DNA from: Labia minor
Lineage: Eukaryota; Arthropoda; Insecta; Dermaptera; Spongiphoridae
Reading direction: 5' to 3'
DNA length: 64,000 nt
NCBI GenBank assembly: GCA_963082975.1
Contig: OY720348.1
Coordinates: 57,253,564-57,317,563, forward strand
Within the stretch, counting starts at the first letter, position 1; each line of letters opens with the position of its first letter. The notes below the pieces were generated by a model. It did no database searches. It saw only the letters and a list, made by a program, of their open reading frames with translations, and had not been told where the DNA came from. A program made the position numbers and the translations under genes. Of the stretch, positions 9,026 through 21,678 are shown piece after piece.

Positions 9026-10987
9026 CTATATCCTATATCTATAAAAAATGATATTATTTATTATTTGATGAATAAATTGATAAAATCTATTATTTCTACA
9101 TTTAAGTTTGAATAAACTTGAAAATATTGATAGTATTCAAATCATTTTATTTTTTTTAAATATGATATATATTTATATGTTCACTCTAATGTGAGCATAA
9201 AAAATAAATAAATAATCACTTTTGATTGATTGCACTATTAACGGGCTATGTTAGTAGTTTGAGCTTCTTTTTTAAATATGAATTTCCTTAAATTGACAAA
9301 GTATCCCACCTTTTAAAACCTACTCTAATTAGCCTAAATAAAGCATATACTTAGCTCACTTTTTTCTGCTTTGGACATTAATAAAGTAAAGACTAACATT
9401 TTTGGATAGATAAAACAACATTCAAACCCCCCCTCTCTCTCTCTTAATAAAATCATCTCAAATATCAACACAGATTCTTTTATTTAGATATAAAAATGAA
9501 AAATATTACTATATAATACAATAATATATACCTCGTATTTTAAAAAGTAGAATTTACCATAATAAATATATATAAAAAAATCATTTTTTGCAATGAAAAT
9601 GCCCGATATTAATCGAACTATGAAAGATATCTTAAATATATAAAGGGATTCTTATTTAGATTGAAAAATGAAATAAATTTATATACAGGGTCATTGTAAA
9701 AGGTGGATGATATTTTTTTGCACAACTATTCGATAAATCAACACTTTTCATCAACTAATCCATCTATTTCTAATTCTTGATTTGAATGGATAGAAAAAAT
9801 TGGAAGTGAAAGATCATATGATAATTTTATTTAATTTCTATATTGAGAAAATTTAATTATGTAGTCTAGGAAGGTAAATAATAATATATATTTTCTATCA
9901 ATTTCTATATTTCTGTATTTTTCATCTAATTTCAACCTAATTTTATATTTCTATATTTTTAAATACCATTCTACCTTTATCCTATTTCACTATTAGAACA
10001 GTTCAATATTCTTAATAGAATAATTTTTTTAAAAAACCTAGTCTTATTTGAAACTTTCTTCTGTTAATATTATTTATTTTCTTTTTTTTTTTTTTTTTGA
10101 AACTTTTATCAATTTAAATATCTATGAAATAATAAAAATGCAAATCTCATCTTTCATTTTTAATAATTTTTTAATTTTTCTTCATATTGTTTTTATACTA
10201 CATGGTATATATATATATACATACTTTTTACCTATATTTATATTCTAACTGTTTATTTCTCTTTCAATATATAGTTAATTTATTAGATTACCAATAATTT
10301 ATTATTATGATATTTTATATGTGTATCTATTTTCTTTATTTTAATTTTATTTGTTCTAATTTTTATTGGTATATATTTATAAATAACTAAATAAATATCT
10401 ATATATAGATTGATGACTATTAATATAAAAGGAAAGGACAGGAATTTTAACTTCAAATTAAAACTTCATAATTATTTACATTTGGTTGTTTTATTATTAG
10501 TAGTAATTCAAAAATTACAGAAAAAGTTACATATGATAAGTATAAATAAATAAATAAAAATTCGTTAATATTTCTTGAAAGAACTCATCTTCCCCTTCTT
10601 TTTCTTCATTCTTTTTTCTCATTATATAATGTATGAAGTTATCTTTCTGAAAAACCAATAATTCAGATTAGTCCAATTTTATTATTAAATATATAAATTT
10701 TTAGAAAATATAAAAAAAATAACTAAAAAAATAATTATTATGATAATAAAATATTTTGATATTTCATTGAAATAATAAATAAATAAATTAAATAATATGA
10801 AAAAACTTAAGGGAAAAAATTCATAAAAAATATAACATTTTAATAAAAATTCAAAAATATTCGTTATGAAAAACTTACTTTTAGTTGGTAGAAAATTGAA
10901 AATTATTAGGATTTTCCAAATTCATAATTTAACATCTAAAGTATTTTTGTATTGATCCAGCACTGCAGTTTAAATTTAAAAAAAAAT

Positions 10988-11318
10988 CTGGAGTGTCTCC
11001 ACTCGACCCTCTCGCATATTCGAATTGGATTAATTAACATATATTATATATTTAAATTAAATTTAATTAATTAAATTATATCTTAAGTATAATTAAATTG
11101 GAAATCGAAATTTAAAAATTAAAAAAACAATTCACGTGTTTGGTTTTTTGTTGTTGACACCACGTCACGTGCTGGCGCGTTTAAAAAAATTTAAAAAATT
11201 AATTCCGGTACTTTTCGCGATTCAATCAAGCTGAAATTTTATATATAGCAGTTTTATACAATTTTTAATTATGTGATAAACTATTAAACATCCACTTTAT
11301 TTTTACGGTCAGTTTAGA
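10988..11318. repeat. Dispersed repeat with CACGTCACGTG motif (unit 2)
   Basis: Counterpart of 2170-2500 and almost identical to it. The stretch from here to the promoter island holds only the hAT remnant at 11797. Confidence 0.7.
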
Positions 11319-11938
11319 GGAAAAAAAATGAAAACGTGGTAGATAATGGTTCTCTTCCTAATGAGCTACATTTTTCAAAATTTGATAGAAAACTACAAAT
11401 TTTGAATAATGCCCCTGTACCAAATCTCTTTATTCTAGCTCAAACCGTTTTTGCGTAATCTTGTTAACATGTTCACACAGACATTTTTCTCAACCTTAGT
11501 GAAAATGGTTCAGAAACCTTCAAAACGTATAAAATCATCAAAATCTCGACATCGAAAATTTTCATGATCGCAATACTATCTCTGGAGAGATAGTAAAAAT
11601 GTGTCAACCACTAAAATAATAAAATGTTTTTAAAATAAATATTAAAATTAATTAAATTTTCAAAAATTGAAAAAACAATATTTTTAAAATAGACTAAAAT
11701 AAAACATATATTATTTATTAAAGAGGACTTTGACAGCCGTTGATAAAAAATTGTTACATGGTATAAAATTAATTGAAAAAGAAAAATCGAGTGAGCCAGT
11801 GGTTCTCAACCTTTTTTTAAATCGGCCCACAAAGACACAGATAAGTGTAAAGAATTGAAAGTCGAAAATGTTGTTTAAGGGCCTCTTTACATTCACTGAC
11901 TTAATCAATTTTTTTTAAATAACATTTTTTCTTGGATA

Positions 11939-12108
11939 TGCTCGCGCCCCCCGGATATGTATGGGGATGGTGGCTAAGAACTTCCCTTCCAATTATGCTT
12001 GCGCCTGCGGTGCGATCTCTCGAACGCCTGCAGAGTTAATATTGCCTGTAGCGCCATCTCTTGCCGCATGTATACCAAACTCGGGTTAAACTCCCCCCTC
12101 CACACACG
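11939..12108 (+). promoter_or_regulatory. GC-rich promoter-like island of zinc-finger gene 2
   Basis: Same block as at 3121-3290, with the CTCF-core-like GCGCCATCT at 12051-12059. It is kept intact although the gene downstream is broken. Confidence 0.42.
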
Positions 12109-12227
12109 CACTGATAAACCAACATTTTTATTTGGAAACTGAATCGTTGCTATCTTAAATCAAAAAAGTTTATATTACTATTACCTAGTAAATATTTTAT
12201 AATTGTTAATACATTAATTAATTAAAA

Positions 12228-12273
12228 ATGGATCTTTATTCACAAGAAGAGAGAAAATATCCAATATATATAG
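12228..12273 (+). CDS. Zinc-finger gene 2, exon 1
   Basis: Identical first exon to gene 1: ATG, 15 codons, one base, donor AG|GTACTT at 12274. It splices in phase to 13498 across a 1224-bp intron. The exon is intact, but the terminal exon is degraded, so the locus may make only a short protein. Confidence 0.65.
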
Positions 12274-13497
12274 GTACTTATTATTTCTATGTTTTTTTCA
12301 TCGAAAGTAATGTTAATTGTCACTAAAATGGTAATTATATATAAAAGATAATCCAACATGGATTTGGATAAAACTTTGCCAGTGGGTTCCTTTTTATTAT
12401 TTTAATAAACTTTTCTTATGAAAATTTTGCGGGACGCTCCTAGTTTACGAGATAAAAACTATTAATAGTAAATCTGTCGCGTCGGTTAAATTTAAATTAT
12501 TTTCTAAAAAAACTAAATATATTTGTTTAAAATTGAATTAAATATTATATTAAATAAAAAATATTATTTTAAGTTAAATTAAATATTATTTTTAATGGGA
12601 TTAAATATTACTTGAATAAAAATAAAATATTTTTATAGCTAAAATTAAATATATTATTTAATGAAAATTAATTATTTTTATAATTAGAATTAAATATTTT
12701 ATTTAAAAATATTAATATAATATTGATCAAGTGTCCCTATAAGCAGGTTATGCTTCTTGAGTAGGCTGACCAGAAATGTAATCTGTCAAAACGGGACAAA
12801 ACCCGTTTATCTTCAATATATGATTTTTGCATAAATTTATTATAAAAATAAATAAATATTATAAAATATGCAAAAGAATAATTAAATAACAATTTCACTT
12901 AACAAAAGAAACAAATATATAGGTGTAAATAACAATATTGTATAAATAGATACAGGGCCGCCTTAAGATTTTTGAAAACATCGAACAAATATATGCTTTA
13001 TTGCAAATTATAAGATTAATAGCAATAATACTAGAAGAATATAGAAAATATTTAATAAATAACTTATTTACATATATAATATATGTGTATTGTATATAAT
13101 AAATAATAGCAAGTAAGACTAGAAATAAAACATACCATAACTGTAAATGTAAAATGGTAATAGAAAACTATCATTTTATTTAATTTTTTTAATAATATTT
13201 TAAACTAATAGGAGTACTTATTTAAATACGATTATCACTTATCAGTTGTACTATTGTACTTCTCTGATGACATAATTTTATTTAATATACGAGGTTCTTT
13301 TGAAATATTTTGAAAAATTGTTCGCATGCGAAATTACAATTTTGACTAGCAATTAAAATTAAATTGAAAATCATTCAAATTCGTATATTTCAAGAAGACG
13401 ACGGTACTGTTAAAACCAAATCCTTGTTGGAAACAGTTTTTTGTATAATTACCAGAAATATAATGATTTAAAATAACGAAAACAATTCTTTTTATAG

Positions 13498-16400
13498 GTC
13501 CTCTATATTCTTGTGTATATTGTCATACCAATTTTATAAGTGAGGAATTTTTATCGAAACATTTAAAAAAATGTTTTCATCAAGAAATATTTTCAATTTT
13601 CAAAAATGGTGTAAAACTCAAAAAAGATACAGAGAAATATATAGACGAAAAATTTAAAGAAGATACTAATTCAAACCATACAGAGGACAGGCGTTTTCAA
13701 TGTAATTATTGTGAAAAGAAATTTAATTATAAATCACATTTAAATAGACATTTATTGATTCATACAGGAGAAAAACCTTTTGTATGTAATTATTGTGATA
13801 AGAAATTTAATCACAAATCAAACTTAAAAAAACATTTATTAATTCACACAGGAGAAAAACCTTTTGAATGTAATTATTGTGAAAAGAAATTTAATCAGAA
13901 ATCAGCTTTAATATCACATTTATTAATTCACACAGGAGAAAAACCTTTTGTATGTAATTATTGTGAAAAGAAATTTATTGGAAAATCATATTTAGATAAA
14001 CATTTATTAATTCATACAGGAGAAAAACCTTTTGTATGTAATTATTGTGATAAGCGATTTAATCGGAAATCAAATTTAAAAACACATTTATTAATTCACA
14101 CAGGAGAAAAACCTTTTGTATGTAATTATTGTAATAAGAGATTTAATCTTAAATCAAATTTAAAAACACATTTATTAATTCACACAGGAGAAAAACCTTT
14201 TGTATGTAATTATTGTGATAAGAGATTTAATCTGAAATCAAATTTAAAAACACATTTATTAATTCACATAGGAGAAAACTCATTTTGAATATATTTATTT
14301 TAATAATAAATTTAATCAGAATTCAGATTTAAAAACACATTTATTAATTCATACAGGAGAAAAACATTTTAAATGTAATTATTGTGATAAGAAACTTAAT
14401 CACAAATCAGCTTTAAAATCACATTTATTAATTCACACAGGAGGAAAACCTTTTGTATGTAATTATTGTGAAAAGAAATTTATTGGAAAATCATATTTAG
14501 ATAAACATTTATTAATTCATACAGGAGAAAAACCTTTTGTATGTAATTATTGTGAAAAGAAATTTAATAATAAATCACATTTAAATAGACATTTATTGAT
14601 TCATACAGGAGAAAAACCTTTTGTATGTAATTATTGTGAAAAGAAATTTATTGGAAAATCATATTTAGATAAACATTTATTAATTCATACAGGAGAAAAA
14701 CCTTTTGTATGTAATTATTGTGAAAAGAAATTTAATAATAAATCACATTTAAATAGACATTTATTGATTCATACAGGAGAAAAACCTTTTGTATGTAATT
14801 ATTGTGAAAAGAAATTTATTGGAAAATCATATTTAGATAAACATTTATTAATTCACACAGGATAAAAACCTTTTGTATGTAATTATTGTGATAAGAGATT
14901 TAATCTGAAATCAAATTTAAAAACACATTTATTAATTCACATAGGAGAAAACTCATTTTGAATATATTTATTTTAATAATAAATTTAATCAGAATTCAGA
15001 TTTAAAAACACATTTATTAATTCATACAGGAGAAAAACATTTTAAATGTAATTATTGTGATAAGAAACTTAATCACAAATCAGCTTTAAAATCACATTTA
15101 TTAATTCACACAGGAGGAAAACCTTTTGTATGTAATTATTGTGAAAAGAAATTTATTGGAAAATCATATTTAGATAAACATTTATTAATTCATACAGGAG
15201 AAAAACCTTTTGTATGTAATTATTGTGAAAAGAAATTTAATAATAAATCACATTTAAATAGACATTTATTGATTCATACAGGAGAAAAACCTTTTGTATG
15301 TAATTATTGTGAAAAGAAATTTATTGGAAAATCATATTTAGATAAACATTTATTAATTCATACAGGAGAAAAACCTTTTGTATGTAATTATTGTGAAAAG
15401 AAATTTAATAATAAATCACATTTAAATAGACATTTATTGATTCATACAGGAGAAAAACCTTTTGTATGTAATTATTGTGAAAAGAAATTTATTGGAAAAT
15501 CATATTTAGATAAACATTTATTAATTCACACAGGATAAAAACCTTTTGTATGTAATTATTGTGATAAGAGATTTAATCTGAAATCAAATTTAAAAACACA
15601 TTTATTAATTCATACAGGAGAAAAACCTTTTGTATGTAATTATTGTGATAAGAAATTTAATCTGAAATCAAACTTAAAAACACATTTATTAATTCATACA
15701 GGAGAAAAACATTTTTAATGCATTAATTGTAAAAATAAATTTAAGGACATAGGAGAAAACTCATTTTGAATATATTTATTTTAATAATAAATTTAATCAG
15801 AATTCAGATTTAAAAACACATTTATTAATTCATACAGGAGAAAAACATTTTAAATGTAATTATTGTGATAAGAAACTTAATCACAAATCAGCTTTAAAAT
15901 CACATTTATTAATTCACACAGGAGGAAAACCTTTTGTATGTAATTATTGTGAAAAGAAATTTATTGGAAAATCATATTTAGATAAACATTTATTAATTCA
16001 TACAGGAGAAAAACCTTTTGTATGTAATTATTGTGAAAAGAAATTTAATAATAAATCACATTTAAATAGACATTTATTGATTCATACAGGAGAAAAACCT
16101 TTTGTATGTAATTATTGTGAAAAGAAATTTATTGGAAAATCATATTTAGATAAACATTTATTAATTCATACAGGAGAAAAACCTTTTGTATGTAATTATT
16201 GTGAAAAGAAATTTAATAATAAATCACATTTAAATAGACATTTATTGATTCATACAGGAGAAAAACCTTTTGTATGTAATTATTGTGAAAAGAAATTTAT
16301 TGGAAAATCATATTTAGATAAACATTTATTAATTCACACAGGATAAAAACCTTTTGTATGTAATTATTGTGATAAGAGATTTAATCTGAAATCAAATTTA

Positions 16401-17280
16401 AAAACACATTTATTAATTCACATAGGAGAAAACTCATTTTGAATATATTTATTTTAATAATAAATTTAATCAGAATTCAGATTTAAAAACACATTTATTA
16501 ATTCATACAGGAGAAAAACATTTTAAATGTAATTATTGTGATAAGAAACTTAATCACAAATCAGCTTTAAAATCACATTTATTAATTCACACAGGAGGAA
16601 AACCTTTTGTATGTAATTATTGTGAAAAGAAATTTATTGGAAAATCATATTTAGATAAACATTTATTAATTCATACAGGAGAAAAACCTTTTGTATGTAA
16701 TTATTGTGAAAAGAAATTTAATAATAAATCACATTTAAATAGACATTTATTGATTCATACAGGAGAAAAACCTTTTGTATGTAATTATTGTGAAAAGAAA
16801 TTTATTGGAAAATCATATTTAGATAAACATTTATTAATTCATACAGGAGAAAAACCTTTTGTATGTAATTATTGTGAAAAGAAATTTAATAATAAATCAC
16901 ATTTAAATAGACATTTATTGATTCATACAGGAGAAAAACCTTTTGTATGTAATTATTGTGAAAAGAAATTTATTGGAAAATCATATTTAGATAAACATTT
17001 ATTAATTCACACAGGATAAAAACCTTTTGTATGTAATTATTGTGATAAGAGATTTAATCTGAAATCAAATTTAAAAACACATTTATTAATTCATACAGGA
17101 GAAAAACCTTTTGTATGTAATTATTGTGATAAGAAATTTAATCTGAAATCAAACTTAAAAACACATTTATTAATTCATACAGGAGAAAAACATTTTTAAT
17201 GCATTAATTGTAAAAATAAATTTATTGTAAAATCATATTTAAAAAGACATTTACTAATTCATTCCTTTTTTTTATGTATT
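13498..17280 (+). pseudogene. Zinc-finger gene 2, amplified and broken terminal exon
   Basis: The exon opens as in gene 1 (acceptor TTTTTATAG, CCHH/CCHC finger, linker, 7 fingers) but stops at 14286-14288, giving about 278 aa with exon 1. The cause is a one-base insertion in a decayed finger whose first Cys is also lost. Behind it lie about 34 more finger repeats in open blocks (such as 14596-14865 and 15269-15538). They are arranged as four 673-bp units (8 fingers plus 1 base), and the pair is duplicated again with a 1481-bp period. Each 673-bp unit carries the same frameshift and an in-frame GGA-TAA stop (14863, 15536, 16344, 17017). In total about 41 repeats of 84 bp: the largest array here and the least functional. 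Confidence 0.8.
14265..15745 (+). repeat. First 1481-bp higher-order finger repeat
   Basis: Repeated at 15746-17226 with constant 1481-bp spacing of landmarks (14271 to 15752, 14944 to 16425). Within each, a 673-bp subunit is duplicated. The join near 15741-15750 fuses the relic terminal finger (AATAAATTTA) to GGACATAGGAG inside another finger, so the copying did not respect finger phase. Confidence 0.8.
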
Positions 17281-18115
17281 TCATTAATTATTTTTATTTT
17301 TTAACTTGAATAGTGATATTTGTATTGTGTTTTCTAATATGAATATTATCTATTATTATAGATAATTTGATAGACAATAATGAAAAGAAGAGATAGAATG
17401 TGTGACAAATTAAAAAAAGAGTTCCATTGTTATGATGCTTTAAATCAGTGTTTCCCAACGTGGAGCTCTCGCCCCACAGGGATAGATTCGACACGAGTTT
17501 TTTCCCTTTTTATTATCAAAAATTATATGTATATGTTAAGAGGGCATAAGAATTTTAATTTTTAATTTATCTCCTTTAAAATAGAGAATGATTTTCTCTT
17601 TGTGAAATGATTACTTTGATGAATATAATTTATATTATCTATTATATATACTGTAATGAAATGAAATGAATATTCATTAAATGAAAAAAAAATATATTGA
17701 ATATTCCGATAAACAGCAGCAATAATTTATGTGTAGCAACCCAGAAAGTTTTAATTTATCATAAAAATAATTTGGTAGTTTTTTTTTTCTATATAATAAT
17801 TATATTAATCAAAATATATAAACTTAAGGGATTAATAATTTATTTTTCGTAAAAATAATTTTAATTCAAATTCGAATTAATATTAAAAACTGTTAGGAAA
17901 TGTGATTATCACCTAACTTACATAGATATACCTAAATTTGATTTTCAATCTGATTAAATCTTAACAGCAATAATAAAATTATTGGTTAAATTTATTTTTA
18001 ATTTCCTTTACAATCGATCCCTCGTGCTTTTACTCTCTTTTACTTTATTTTACTCTTAATACACTTCTGATAGTAAATGATATATATATATTTATTATTA
18101 TTTTATTTTTAACTT
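17281..18115. other. 3' flank of gene 2, no gene seen
   Basis: Counterpart of 5897-6712 but clearly more diverged from units 1, 3, 4 and 5 than they are from one another. It includes the hAT-like end near 17449 and an inserted segment near 17655-17695. Confidence 0.5.
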
Positions 18116-18262
18116 CTCTCATGCAATTCCTCGTTAAGCAGTCACTGCCATTCCACGGTGACCTCACCTTTCTTTGGCCCATCAATGCTCAGAAGAATCC
18201 TATTCTCAAATACTCTAAATCTATACATTATACTAGGAGCTATAACTATGGACAACCCTTCA
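18116..18262 (-). mobile_element. RTE-type relic (unit 2), frame less damaged
   Basis: The reverse strand reads RFRVFENRIL and GPKKGEV without the 4-A insertion seen in the other units, so this is the ancestral form of the relic. The reading continues into unit-2-only sequence up to about 18360. Confidence 0.65.
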
Positions 18263-18378
18263 TTTAAAAAAGTCGAATTGGCAGTCGTGGGACTGGCCGA
18301 CAGAAGTGAAAACTTGTGCTTAAGAAATTTGAAAGCAGACGGAATGCGCACCAGCTTCACGAGAAAAATAAAATTTAT

Positions 18379-18382
18379 ATAC

Positions 18383-18418
<36 letters not shown>

Positions 18419-18535
18419 CATAATTATTTTTTTCAGCAAACTGATTATTATTACAAAAATATTAAAAATACGATGTGTATGAATATATATATATATATGT
18501 CTGTCTGTCTGTCTGTCTGTCTGTGTGTGTGTCTG
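18379..18535. repeat. TA and TCTG/TG microsatellites
   Basis: A (TA)n run at about 18379-18412 and a TCTG tetranucleotide run with TG at about 18497-18535, in unit-2-only sequence. Confidence 0.85.
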
Positions 18536-18776
18536 TCAAATACTCAAAAACTACCCGTCCGATTGCGATGAAACTTTCAGTGATTGTTGTGGGCGTCCCA
18601 GGGAAGCTTTTAGTCTAGTTAAATCCAAAATTAATTTATCCAAAATTAATTTAATTAGTAATATTTTGGTAAAAGTCTATTTATGGTTACCATGGTTACA
18701 TTGAAAAATTTACAATAAATAAATAAAAATAATTGGAAATCTTTTCAACTTATTATTTTGATAAATTTTATTAATA

Positions 18777-19859
18777 CAGTGGTACTCGACATACGAGTGC
18801 CCCAACATACGAGTTTTGAGATACGAGCCGCCAACCGACCGATATTTTGCTTTGAGACACGAGCAAGATTTGAGATACGAGCACCCCGTGACGATGCACA
18901 CGGCACCAATTTGCCCCCGCATTTCTAATTTTAAGAAGCTGTACACAAAGCACATGTTCCGCAAATGCTTTGAAGTGACGGATAGTACAAACCTGACCCT
19001 TCGAGAGTTTTGGAAAGACCATTTTAACATAGTGACATGTCTAAGAATTATTGATCAGGCCTGGATGGGTGTCACAAAAAAAACATTAATTTCTGCATGG
19101 AAAAAGCTATGGCCTGACGCTGTAACTGAAAGGATCATTGTAGAATCTGAATCTCAAGTGTCAGAAATAGAAGAGATTGTTTCTTTGGGAAAATCTTTGG
19201 CTCTAGAAGTAGATGAAAATGATGTAAACGAACTCGTCGAGCAACATTTTGAGGAGCTTACAACTGAAGAGTTACAAAACCTACAAACACAGAATGATGT
19301 TGTGACCCAAGAAAACACAGTTTCTGAAGAGGCGCCAGAAACAGAAAATGTTATCTCTTCAAAAGAAATTAAAGAGATCCTAGGAATGTGGGAGAAAATT
19401 GTTGAATTTTTAGATAAAAACCACCCCGAAAAGGTTGCAACTGGTCGGGCTTCGGAATTATTTAACGAAACCTGTCTCAATCATTTTCGCAATACCCTGA
19501 TGGGGAGGAAAAAACAAACTTCCTTAGACAATTTTGTAAAACGCTTTGCAGAACAAGATGAGCAAGGGGAGGCGAAAAAAGCGATGATATTTAAGTTTTT
19601 TTTTAAATTCTTCTTATTTTTATTTATTTAAATGTTCCCATTATTTTTGTTGTTTTTAAATAAATTTTCCTTCTCGTAAAGACATTTGTTTGATTCAAAA
19701 TAGCATACAAAAAACAAAACTAAGGTGATTTTTGGGGACTGGAACGGATTAAAAGCTTTTCTATTAGTTTTAATGGCGCGAAGTGCTTTGAGATACGAAC
19801 AATTTGAGATACGAGCAAGGTCTTGGAACGAATTAAGCTCGTATGTCGAGGTACCGCTG
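18777..19859 (+). mobile_element. Tigger-type (pogo/Tc1-mariner) transposon, internally deleted
   Basis: Ends are CAGTGGTACTCGACATACGAG and, inverted, CTCGTATGTCGAGGTACCGCTG, flanked by TA on both sides, the mariner-type target duplication. At 1083 bp it is far shorter than an autonomous Tigger of over 2 kb. The 5' side keeps only the terminal region before the coding remnant begins. Found only in unit 2. Confidence 0.88.
18816..19631 (+). pseudogene. Tigger transposase, C-terminal remnant
   Basis: An open frame of 271 codons. From about codon 35 it matches the C-terminal third of Tigger/jerky-type transposases: FKKLYTKH, LREFWKDHFNI, AW-GVTKKTL-SAWKKLWP and an acidic LVEQHFEELTTEELQ segment. 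The N-terminal CENP-B-like helix-turn-helix domains and the DDE catalytic core are absent, so no transposition activity is possible. The ATG at 18816 lies in the terminal region and is probably not a natural start. The long uninterrupted frame suggests a young deletion derivative mobilised in trans. Confidence 0.85.
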
Positions 19860-21077
19860 TATTTTTAATTTTTTTTAAACTGCCAAAAATAACATACCCA
19901 TAATAATAGTTGTAATAAAAATAAAAAATATAAATCACAATGTAAGTAAAATATTGAATCGTTTTATTTATATTGTTTCAATTATTGTTTGAATATTTAT
20001 TAAATTTATATATAGATTAATTTACATGTTTAAATGTATATTTAATAAATTTATTTATTAATTCTTAATATTAATAATTCCAATTACTTTCTTGAAATTT
20101 TTTTTTATTTAAAAGCATATTCAGCATATCTCGCAAATTTGAATTGGATTAAATAACATATATTAATTTAAATTAAATTAAATTAATTCAATTATAAATT
20201 AAAATTAATAAATAATATTTATTAAACCAGCGAAAGTTTGGCTCTTTTTTGATGGCACCACGTCACGTGTTGGCGCGTGAGATTTCCAGTGTTAAAAAAT
20301 TAATTCTGGTACTTTCAGCAATTCAATTTTCGATGTTGAGATTTTGATGTTTTTGATGTTATAAATAATATTTATTAAATTATAATTTAATTAATTTAAT
20401 TTAATTTAAATTAATAAATATTATTTAATCAAATTCAAATTTACGAGATAGTCGAGTGGATAGTGGAGTGTTTGGCTCTTTGTTGATGGCACCACGTCAC
20501 GTGTTGGCACGTGAGATTTCCAGTGTTAAAAAATTAATTCTGATACTTTCAGCGATTCTATCATGCTGAAATTCTATATATAGCAGTTTTATACAATTAT
20601 TAATCATGTGAAAAATTATCAAACATATATCTTTATTTTTACGGTCACACACACACACACACACACACATATTTAAAAATTAATTTATTAAAATATATAT
20701 TATATAATATATTATATATAGTATATAATTTAATATATATATATATATATATATATATTCAGAAATTAATTTTAAATTATATAAATATATTAGAAATTAA
20801 TTTAATATAATTTAACACATAATAATATATTAAAATATTTTATTTTATATATACATAATTTAGTAATACTGATTATTAATGTAAATATAAATAATAATAT
20901 TTAATATAGCAAATATGTAAAATTTTGTAAAGAATATATCAGAAGTTTAGTGTCTAACATTCTGGCGTATTGCGCATGCGTATATCGGTCGGGTCGGTCG
21001 GTCGGTCGAAATCTTAATTTTTTCCCCATCCCGCAAAAGTGCTCAACGCCGCTAAACAAGTTTTCACTTCAAAAATC
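19860..21077. repeat. Unit-2-only repeat cluster
   Basis: Contains copies of the dispersed CACGTCACGTG repeat at about 20110-20340 and 20440-20645 with reversed segments between them, an (AC)n run at 20646-20669, TA runs around 20730-20758 and a TCGG run near 20985-21008. No gene seen. Confidence 0.6.
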
Positions 21078-21678
21078 TGGAGTGTCTCCACTAGACTATC
21101 TCGCAAATTTGAATTAGATCAATTTTTTGCCACCCTCTTACGTGGAAGAATCATGTCTTTTACCTTTGGACTCCTTTCAATTCATTTTCTTACTTACCCC
21201 CTCCCTGATCCCAAAAAAATCAATTTTATTTGGATGAAGGAGAATATCTAGCATAGCTTCATTAAAAGAAAAAAATTAAAAATTTGACTCTTATAAGAGA
21301 CTCCTTAATAGTTCAACCAGCACAACCTCACATGTGAGACATGCTATAAGTGCCTTTGAGAGGACCCACCTCTCCAAGCTTCTTACTAGTAGAAAACTTG
21401 GAACTCCTATTTTGGAGAATTAGAAAAACCAATCTAATCACTGTTTTTCCCTTTATATAAAATTTATTACAAAGTATTTTAAAATTCTAATCAAAGCCAA
21501 TGATTCAACATAATTTTCACCAGATTCTAAATAAAATAAATTTTTATTTCATTGAACAGAGAAATTAAGATTAATTTTTATTTGGTATCATATTTACACT
21601 TGAAATAACTTTTCCTGATAAGAATAATTAAAACGTATACTATATTATTTGTTATGAATGTAGATTCATTTTCACTAG

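Larger units (their letters stand above)
673..9489 (+). repeat. Tandem unit 1 of the zinc-finger gene array
   Basis: First of five homologous units. The sequence from 673 reappears at 9490, 23163, 35288 and 45402. Unit 1 and unit 2 align at a constant offset of 8818 bases from about 760 to about 14130, almost without differences. Downstream of about 5310 unit 1 instead matches units 4 and 5. Length is 8.8 kb, with no large insertion, so it is close to the basic unit. Confidence 0.9.

Noticed and set aside
14596-17019. Four identical 89-codon zinc-finger frames as separate small genes
   Set aside because: They are fragments of the broken, amplified array of gene 2, cut by repeated frameshifts and stops, not independent genes.
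14265-17226. CRISPR-like regular repeat pattern
   Set aside because: The 84-bp periodicity is that of C2H2 finger codons in a spliced eukaryotic gene. There are no unique spacers between short repeats and no cas genes.
18158-18571. 137-codon forward frame before the Tigger element
   Set aside because: It crosses the antisense RTE relic and runs into TA and TCTG microsatellites, so it is not a protein.
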